Source of the DNA: Campylobacteraceae bacterium
GTDB lineage: Bacteria; Campylobacterota; Campylobacteria; Campylobacterales; Sulfurovaceae
DNA length: 11,180 bases
NCBI GenBank assembly: GCA_026995985.1
Contig: JALWNF010000207.1
Coordinates: 1-11,180 of the forward strand
Direction of reading: 5' to 3'
The notes under the pieces were generated by a model, which was given only the letters and a program-made list of their open reading frames with translations, did no database searches and was not told where the DNA came from. Of this stretch, positions 6,618 to 11,180 are shown one piece after another. A program made the position numbers and the translations under genes. Position 1 is the stretch's first letter. Every line of letters begins with the position of its first letter.

Positions 6618-8393
6618 CTAAGAACACTTAGCACCTTTAGTAGGACAACCACAATCAAAATCTAAAACTTTTACATTTGACTCTAGTGGAATGTCAATCA
6701 CCCTCTTTTTACGAATATAGTCAGAGACCACTTCATAGACTGGTCGAATCTTCTTCTTATCTATATTCTCTCCAGCATTTTGCAGATTACCACCCCATGC
6801 AGAAACTCTATAGCTCTTCTTTAAATCAATCGGTTTTCCACCAATTTTAAAGTCAGAGATTCGTTTGCCTGCTGGAGCATCAATCTTGATGCTATATGAA
6901 GCATTAGTTAGACGGCTCATATCTCCACCCTGTTGAAGAAGTGGATTTGAGTTAAAGACATTATCTGCAATATCCTCCATAAGTTGAGCAATCTTAGCAC
7001 CTTTAAGCTCAAAGGTATATACCTCTGGGTAGGTAATAGCTGTCATCTCATATACATTATCTTTTAAGATTGACTCACCTGGAAGGAGAGTTGTTCCCCA
7101 TCTATACCCTGGAGTAAAGACAATATCTGAGTTCATCTCCTCTTTAATAGCCTCTCCAATTAGAGCATCAAATGTTGAGTAGAAAGTATCACGTTTATAG
7201 AGAAGGTTCTTAGTAGTTCCTAGAACTTCGTTTAGCTCTTTATCGTAAGGTTTGTACCATTTAGCAATTAGCTCATCACCCTTTTTATCAGCAGGAATAA
7301 GCTTTGAAGCAACAGGCATAAGCTTAAACTCATAATCTTTTACCTTACCTTTATCTAACTCAATATCGAGTCGCCCAACATACTTACCATGAGAACCTGC
7401 AATTAAGATAACTGTATCGTTAATAACTATTGGTTTTGGACTAGGGTCGTGTGTGTGACCACTTAATATAAAGTCAACCCCTTTTACCTTTTTAGCTAAC
7501 TCTTGGTCAACAGAGAAACCATCGTGACTTAGTACTACAACACAGTCAACCTTTTTCTTGCCTCTAAGCTCATCAACATACTTTTGTAGAGACTCATCTC
7601 TTAGACCAAAGCTCCAACCCTCTGTAAACTTTTTAGGGTTTGCAGTTGAGGTAAATGGAAACGACTGACCAATAATACCAATCTTAGAGCCACCAACCTC
7701 TTTAATAACATAAGGAGGGAAGACCAACTCCTCAAAATCATCAGAGAATGGGTCGTTGTCAATAACATTTTGAGAGATAAAGTCTGCATCTAACTTCTCA
7801 ATAAGCTCTTTTACTCGCTCTTTACCATAAGTAAACTCCCAATGCCCAACCATCACATCTACACCTAAGTAGTTTTGAGCATCTACAATAGCTTCACCTT
7901 TAGTTTTAAGTGCTACAGCTGTACCTTGCCATGTATCACCAGAGTCAAGAAGAAGAACATTTTTCTCTCCACGCTCTTTTCTTACATAGTCTATCATCGG
8001 TTTTATATGTGAGATTCCACCCATCTTACCAAACTTTTTAGCCAATAGTTCAAAATCGTTATAGGTGTCAAAGTACTGCTCAATAGAGCCTGATTTAACT
8101 CCATAGTACTCTTCAAATGCATTACCACAGATAAACCCTGGTGTACCTACAAGATTCTTTGCTGATATAAGTGTAGATGGTTCTCTCCAATAGAGAGGCT
8201 TAAGGTGTGCATGTAAATCACAAATATGCAAAAGAGTCACCTTCCCCTTTGCCTTAAAATCCACCAAATCTGAAAAAGATAACTGCTTAATCTTCTCTTT
8301 TGCTTTTTCCCCAGCAAAAAGGTTAGTTCCTGTTACACTCAAAAGCCCTAAAGCTCCTGCAAATTGTAAAAAGTCTCTTCTGCTAATATCCAT
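6618..8393 (-). CDS. soxB: SoxB, thiosulfohydrolase of the Sox pathway
   Basis: A 591-residue periplasmic enzyme that releases sulfate from the S-sulfonate group on the SoxY cysteine. The N-terminus carries a twin-arginine signal (SRRDFLQF, 4-11), consistent with folding and metal loading before export. The metallophosphatase domain (about 50-330) shows the expected metal-binding motifs: CDLHAH (Asp59, His61), DSGDTWQG (Asp150), GHWEFTYG (183-190, the SoxB form of the usual GNHE), LSHDGF (His290) and SGHTHD (His313, His315). The 5'-nucleotidase-type C-terminal domain holds SIKIDAPAGKRISDF (501-515). The protein ends in an unusual tail, DCGCPTKGAKCS, with three cysteines (581, 583, 590). It starts 15 bp after soxA, with AGAGGA upstream of the ATG. 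Confidence 0.97.
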   Translation of the reverse strand: MDISRRDFLQFAGALGLLSVTGTNLFAGEKAKEKIKQLSFSDLVDFKAKGKVTLLHICDLHAHLKPLYWREPSTLISAKNLVGTPGFICGNAFEEYYGVKSGSIEQYFDTYNDFELLAKKFGKMGGISHIKPMIDYVRKERGEKNVLLLDSGDTWQGTAVALKTKGEAIVDAQNYLGVDVMVGHWEFTYGKERVKELIEKLDADFISQNVIDNDPFSDDFEELVFPPYVIKEVGGSKIGIIGQSFPFTSTANPKKFTEGWSFGLRDESLQKYVDELRGKKKVDCVVVLSHDGFSVDQELAKKVKGVDFILSGHTHDPSPKPIVINDTVILIAGSHGKYVGRLDIELDKGKVKDYEFKLMPVASKLIPADKKGDELIAKWYKPYDKELNEVLGTTKNLLYKRDTFYSTFDALIGEAIKEEMNSDIVFTPGYRWGTTLLPGESILKDNVYEMTAITYPEVYTFELKGAKIAQLMEDIADNVFNSNPLLQQGGDMSRLTNASYSIKIDAPAGKRISDFKIGGKPIDLKKSYRVSAWGGNLQNAGENIDKKKIRPVYEVVSDYIRKKRVIDIPLESNVKVLDFDCGCPTKGAKCS

Positions 8394-8408
8394 ATCTTTT
8401 TCCTCTTA

Positions 8409-9167
8409 TTATCGTTTAAGTCCAGGTATCTCTATGACCTGTTTTTTCTCTTTTGCCATATTGGTAATGTAAACCTCAAGCCCTACCATCTCTTTAGAAC
8501 CTAAAGGTAGTGGCTTTTGTCCTGCATCAATCATACACTTCTGTGAACGCTCTTGAAGTGTTACAAGCTTTGACATGGTCATTCTATATGCTGGCCATGT
8601 TCCACCTGTATTTACCTCTCCCATATCTGGAAGTCTCTGAGTTCTTAAGAGAGCTCCTGCCATAGCATGACAACTTTTACAAGAGAGTCCTCTGTACCCT
8701 CTTCTTGTACTATAGATTTTTTCTCCTAATGCATAAGAGGCTTTTATGGCATCATCTGCCTCTACATCAATGGTAATATTCTCATCATTAGCTAACGATT
8801 TGACATAAGCAGAGGTAAAGTCAATTACTTCACTACCAAGTGGAGCCATCTTCTTTCCTGCTTCTACCTGCATAGCCTGAAGAACTTGGTCTAGCCCTAC
8901 TACATTTCCCATCTTTTTTATATAGCGTGGAAAACCTGCAATATATCTATATAGCTCTTTTTCAGAGACCTCTAAAAATTTTGCTAAAGCCTCCTCTCCA
9001 CCAAAAAGCTCTTCAAACTTCTCCTCTCCATCTGCAACAAAAATGTCTGCTGGGTTGTTCTCTTTCATCTCCTCATACATCTTCTTGTCAGCATCACTCA
9101 TAGAGAACTGCTCACCTGATATAGCCAAAGATGAAACAAAGGCTACTGTTAACAATATCTTCTTCAT
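8409..9167 (-). CDS. soxA: SoxA, single-haem c-type cytochrome subunit of SoxAX
   Basis: A 252-residue protein with a signal peptide (about residues 1-18, AISGEQ). With SoxX it forms the periplasmic SoxAX cytochrome, which oxidatively joins thiosulfate to the SoxY cysteine. There is one c-haem site, CKSCH (163-167). Cys211 in QERSQKCMIDAG is the conserved cysteine that ligates the active-site haem and carries the cysteine persulfide. The N-terminal half (FPRYIKKMGNVVGLDQ, 79-94) aligns with the first cytochrome domain of the two-haem form but has no CxxCH, so this is the mono-haem class. The start is 3 bp after the soxZ stop, implying translational coupling; its ribosome binding site lies within the end of soxZ. 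Confidence 0.96.
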   Translation of the reverse strand: MKKILLTVAFVSSLAISGEQFSMSDADKKMYEEMKENNPADIFVADGEEKFEELFGGEEALAKFLEVSEKELYRYIAGFPRYIKKMGNVVGLDQVLQAMQVEAGKKMAPLGSEVIDFTSAYVKSLANDENITIDVEADDAIKASYALGEKIYSTRRGYRGLSCKSCHAMAGALLRTQRLPDMGEVNTGGTWPAYRMTMSKLVTLQERSQKCMIDAGQKPLPLGSKEMVGLEVYITNMAKEKKQVIEIPGLKR

Positions 9168-9170
9168 CTC

Positions 9171-9506
9171 TTAACCCTTAGGCTTAAGCTTTTTACTCTT
9201 GCTACCCTTCTCACCAAGGTTGTCTGTAAAGTCTACAGTGATTTTTCCCTTTTTTGTAACTTTGTAGTTTACTGAAAAGTATGGGTTTTTAGAGACAGAC
9301 TCCCAAATGGTCATCTTTGTAAATGGTTCACCATCAAATGAGAAGGTAACCTCATTTATATAGTGTGCAGGAATAACTTTTTTTGTCTCTTTATCTGTTG
9401 CCATTCCTGTATCCATAGGGTGAATAACAACAAAGTCAACCTTTACAGTATCACCAACTTTATACTTCTTTGGTTTAATCTTAATCATCGCTTTTCTTTC
9501 TGCCAT
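9171..9506 (-). CDS. soxZ: SoxZ, scaffold subunit of the SoxYZ sulfur carrier
   Basis: A 111-residue all-beta protein of standard SoxZ length, without a signal peptide; in the family it leaves the cell as a passenger bound to SoxY. Typical features are the start ERKAMIKIKPKKYKVGDTVK, then IHPMDTGMATDKETKKVIPA (28-47), INEVTFSFDGEPF (50-62) and the late NPYFSVNYKV strand (74-83). It has no cysteine, as expected, because the sulfur is carried by SoxY. The ATG at 9504-9506 has AAGGA 7 nt upstream. A 64-bp AT-rich gap separates it from soxY, the longest gap within the operon. Confidence 0.97.
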   Translation of the reverse strand: MAERKAMIKIKPKKYKVGDTVKVDFVVIHPMDTGMATDKETKKVIPAHYINEVTFSFDGEPFTKMTIWESVSKNPYFSVNYKVTKKGKITVDFTDNLGEKGSKSKKLKPKG

Positions 9507-9570
9507 TTTAAATCCTTTACTCTTTTATATTTTTCTTATCTTTTATCTATCTCAAAACGTTCAAAACAAA

Positions 9571-10056
9571 TCAACCACAACCACCAATGGTTACTTTGAT
9601 GCTTTTACCCTTTTTCATAAAAGTACCATCACTAAGCTCAACCACTGCAACTACCTCTTGTGTCTGGGCAAGTTTTACTCTTGTTGCAAAGTAACCTTTT
9701 GCATTTGCAGGAGTCAACATAACATCAGCACATCTGGCGTTAGAGTTTTTAGTATTTAAGATGTGAATCGCTTTAACATACTCTTTCTCTGTCATAGGGC
9801 TATCTACCTCTACCTTTACAGGTACAACTGCACCATTCTCTGCTATCTCAGGAACGCTTAGTTTCACTTTGTCAGACTCTTTAACCTCTTTATCTCCTGC
9901 AATCGTCTTTAGTGCGACATCAAAAGGCATATCGTTTGGACCTTTTGTAGCTGATTTCTTAGGTGCCTCTTTTGCTTCCTCTTTTGCCATAATTGGTGTT
10001 GCTACTGCCACAGTCGATACTGCAACAAGACTCTTAATAAAACTTCTTCTTTCCAT
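9571..10056 (-). CDS. soxY: SoxY, substrate-carrying subunit of the SoxYZ sulfur carrier
   Basis: A 161-residue protein with a twin-arginine signal (ERRSFIKSL) and a hydrophobic stretch ending near PIMAKEE. After a short Lys/Ala-rich linker comes the SoxY immunoglobulin-like domain (about 42-155). The C-terminus is VTIGGCG, the flexible arm on which Cys160 holds the sulfur intermediates through the cycle. A second cysteine, Cys109 (NSNARCADVML), lies in the conserved region before the LTP motif; classical SoxY has only the terminal cysteine. The start codon is ATG at 10054-10056 with AAGGA upstream, 11 bp after the soxX stop. Confidence 0.96.
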   Translation of the reverse strand: MERRSFIKSLVAVSTVAVATPIMAKEEAKEAPKKSATKGPNDMPFDVALKTIAGDKEVKESDKVKLSVPEIAENGAVVPVKVEVDSPMTEKEYVKAIHILNTKNSNARCADVMLTPANAKGYFATRVKLAQTQEVVAVVELSDGTFMKKGKSIKVTIGGCG

Positions 10057-10067
10057 AGTAGTTCCTT

Positions 10068-10628
10068 CTATTTTTTTGATTTTTTTTCTGTTTTTGGTTG
10101 TAAGATATAGGCTGTTAAGTCACAAATCTCTTGCTCATTCATCATCTTTGTTGTAAGATTAATGGTCATTGAGGTATCTTTGTTATCAACTCGTGCATCT
10201 GCAATCTTTTGGTAGACAAACTGAGCATCTCTAGCCTTAGTCTCAATAAAGTTTTTACTGTATGCCTCTAGTGAAGGACCTACAGTTCCCCCACCAATAG
10301 CACCCTCTATGTTGTGACAAGCAACACAGTTTCCATAGAGCTTAACTTCACCTTTTTTAGGTTTTGTCAACCCTTTTGGTGTAGGCTCTTTTGCAACTCT
10401 GCTGTTAAGATTATGAAAAAGATATTTTCCTCTCTCAATTGACTCAAAACTATTAAGTTTACACTCTTTTGGCATAGTAAACTTAGTGGGCTTGGCAATC
10501 AAGTCTGCTTCAACTATTTTATTAGCTTCTGGCATCTCATAAGCTTTTGTTAAATCTGTTGCATAAACAGTTGTTATAGCTAAAAATGCCGATGAGATTA
10601 ACGCAAATGGTCTAATAGTTATATTCAT
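10068..10628 (-). CDS. soxX: SoxX, c-type cytochrome subunit of SoxAX
   Basis: About 186 residues, first gene of the operon. A signal peptide (about 1-23, TVYATDL) precedes a mono-haem cytochrome c domain with CVACH at about 101-105 and GGGTVGPSLEAYS after it. The C-terminal segment TSMTINLTTKMMNEQEICDLTAYI has the usual late SoxX helix. Met154 (TSMT) is a plausible sixth haem ligand, but two more Met residues follow closely. Its role is to accept electrons from the SoxA active site. Non-haem cysteines are Cys56 and Cys169. Start choice: a TTG at 10629-10631 would add one residue, but AGGAG has the proper 5-nt spacing only to the ATG at 10626-10628. The tail is Lys-rich (KTEKKSKK). Confidence 0.95.
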   Translation of the reverse strand: MNITIRPFALISSAFLAITTVYATDLTKAYEMPEANKIVEADLIAKPTKFTMPKECKLNSFESIERGKYLFHNLNSRVAKEPTPKGLTKPKKGEVKLYGNCVACHNIEGAIGGGTVGPSLEAYSKNFIETKARDAQFVYQKIADARVDNKDTSMTINLTTKMMNEQEICDLTAYILQPKTEKKSKK

Positions 10629-10655
10629 CAAGACTCCTCATTTGGTTTTTCGAGA

Positions 10656-10661
10656 AGTATA
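10656..10661 (-). promoter_or_regulatory. candidate -10 box of the sox operon
   Basis: On the minus strand this reads TATACT, 27 bp upstream of the soxX ATG, with AT-rich DNA before it. A second TATACT lies at 10684-10689. No convincing -35 hexamer sits at normal spacing from either. No sigma-54 type GG-GC promoter was seen. Confidence 0.4.
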
Positions 10662-10911
10662 ATAACCAATAAGTGTAAAAAATAGTATAAAAAATCTATT
10701 TTTTATATTAAAAAATCAAAAAATAGTATTTTTATATATTATTTTTACTTATTATTGTAGTTCTATTCAAAAAAATCTATCAAAATAATTTTTTTTATTT
10801 TTCATGATTTAGTTGTAAATAAAAATAGCAAAAAGCATTAAAAAGAGTTTTATTTAGGGAAATTTAAATTTGGATTAAAATGCAAAGATATTAGAAATAA
10901 ATTTAATTATA

Positions 10912-10932
10912 ACCTAAGTCTTAGACTTAGGT
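10912..10932 (-). terminator. hairpin after the YeeE/YedE-like gene
   Basis: ACCTAAGTC (10912-10920) and GACTTAGGT (10924-10932) form a perfect 9-bp stem with a 3-nt loop, 13 bp after the stop of the minus-strand gene. What follows on the minus strand is AT-rich (TATAATTAAATTT) rather than a clean T tract, so termination is probable but not textbook. It nearly matches the hairpin at 4689-4707. Confidence 0.55.
10913..10931 (-). repeat. 19-bp hairpin repeat, copy 2
   Basis: On the minus strand this reads CCTAAGTCTAAGACTTAGG, 18 of 19 identical to 4689-4707. Unlike copy 1 its stem is perfect, because position 14 is C. Confidence 0.6.
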
Positions 10933-10945
10933 CTATCTATTTTGA

Positions 10946-11180
10946 CTACTCACACCCCTCTTTCTCATCACATAACTCTACTGTAGGAATAAGTATAGAA
11001 ATAATAGTTACAACTATACCAAAGATAAGCACTGTAAGCTCCTCATGACCTTCAAAGAAATCAAGAAGTGTTAACTTACCTAGACTCTCACCCATTAGAG
11101 GTTTGAAGAAATCCTCATAGTATAGGGTAAAGACTAAACCACCAAACAACCCACCAATTGCACCTACAAGTACATCTATA
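10946..11180 (-). CDS. 3' end of a membrane protein, probably YeeE/YedE (thiosulfate transporter-like) family
   Basis: The minus-strand frame is open from the right edge of the window to a TAG at 10946-10948, so the gene starts outside. The 77 visible residues comprise a Gly-rich membrane segment (VGAIGGLFGGLVFTLYY), an outward segment with FFKPLMGESLGKLTLLDFFE, and a final hydrophobic helix (VLIFGIVVTIISILIP). A short acidic tail (ELCDEKEGCE) with two cysteines ends the protein. This order, in particular the G-(K)-(L/I)-T-L-x-(D/E)-(L/F)-(L/F) block between two helices, resembles the C-terminal end of YeeE/YedE proteins, the family of the TsuA thiosulfate importer. That assignment is from memory of the family and from context next to sox; without the rest of the gene it is moderate only. 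A TTG at 11147-11149 is internal, not the start. Confidence 0.6.
   Translation of the reverse strand, partial: IDVLVGAIGGLFGGLVFTLYYEDFFKPLMGESLGKLTLLDFFEGHEELTVLIFGIVVTIISILIPTVELCDEKEGCE

Larger units (their letters stand above)
10629..10945. other. very AT-rich 317-bp intergenic region with the sox promoter
   Basis: No coding potential is visible on either strand. It separates soxX from the preceding minus-strand membrane-protein gene. It holds a hairpin at 10912-10932 near that gene's stop, long A and T runs (for example 10787-10800), and the start of the sox operon. AATAGTAT recurs at 10681-10688 and 10722-10729, with a related AAGTATAA at 10655-10662. A 12-bp palindrome AAATTTAAATTT lies at 10860-10871 and could be chance in such AT-rich DNA. 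The length and composition suit a regulated promoter with UP-element-like or nucleoid-protein-binding sequence. Confidence 0.6.

Noticed and set aside
6601..6625. Small inverted repeat (TTAGA/TCTAA) between soxB and the thioredoxin gene as a terminator
   Set aside because: Only 5 bp of stem, no T tract, and a strong ribosome binding site follows at once, so read-through is expected.
10629..10631. TTG as start of soxX
   Set aside because: The next codon is ATG with correct spacing from AGGAG.
10860..10871. Palindrome AAATTTAAATTT as an operator
   Set aside because: Composed only of A and T in DNA of extreme AT content, far from the soxX start, with no second copy.
1..11180. CRISPR array, insertion sequence, tRNA or rRNA gene, prophage
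   Set aside because: No regularly spaced repeats, transposase, integrase, RNA-gene-like sequence or attachment-type duplication was seen.

Overview
The window is AT-rich, densely coding bacterial DNA, mostly on the minus strand. It most likely comes from a sulfur-oxidising member of the Campylobacterota (Sulfurimonas/Sulfurovum type). The basis is the base composition, the gene order soxX-soxY-soxZ-soxA-soxB with no soxCD beside it, the single-haem SoxA, and promoters that show a -10 box but no clear -35 box. The genus cannot be fixed from this sequence.

Left part (1-1425, plus strand): the tail of an unidentified gene is followed 3 bp later by a small ion-channel-like membrane protein. Next comes a TetR-family regulator whose own promoter carries a perfect 18-bp palindrome (771-788), a probable autoregulatory operator. 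Middle part (1540-4686): a small exported rhodanese-like protein and purH (final two steps of IMP synthesis) lie on the minus strand. A membrane-anchored NlpC/P60 cell-wall peptidase diverges from purH on the plus strand and ends in a clear hairpin terminator.

Right part (4729-10628, minus strand): one eight-gene operon for periplasmic thiosulfate/sulfur oxidation. In transcription order it reads soxX, soxY, soxZ, soxA, soxB, a membrane-anchored thioredoxin with a CxxC motif, an exported DsrE-like protein, and an exported protein with two DUF302-like halves. SoxAX joins the sulfur substrate to the cysteine at the C-terminus of SoxY in the SoxYZ carrier, and SoxB removes the terminal sulfone as sulfate. 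SoxCD is absent here, so the sulfane sulfur left on SoxY needs another route: a SoxCD encoded elsewhere, or the downstream thioredoxin/DsrE/DUF302 proteins. Upstream of soxX is about 300 bp of very AT-rich DNA holding the operon promoter. Beyond it is the 3' end of a membrane protein resembling the YeeE/YedE (thiosulfate transporter-like) family, which fits the sulfur theme.

The parts most worth a second look are the three-gene accessory module after soxB, extra cysteines in SoxY and SoxB, and a nearly identical 19-bp hairpin that occurs at both ends of the sox locus.
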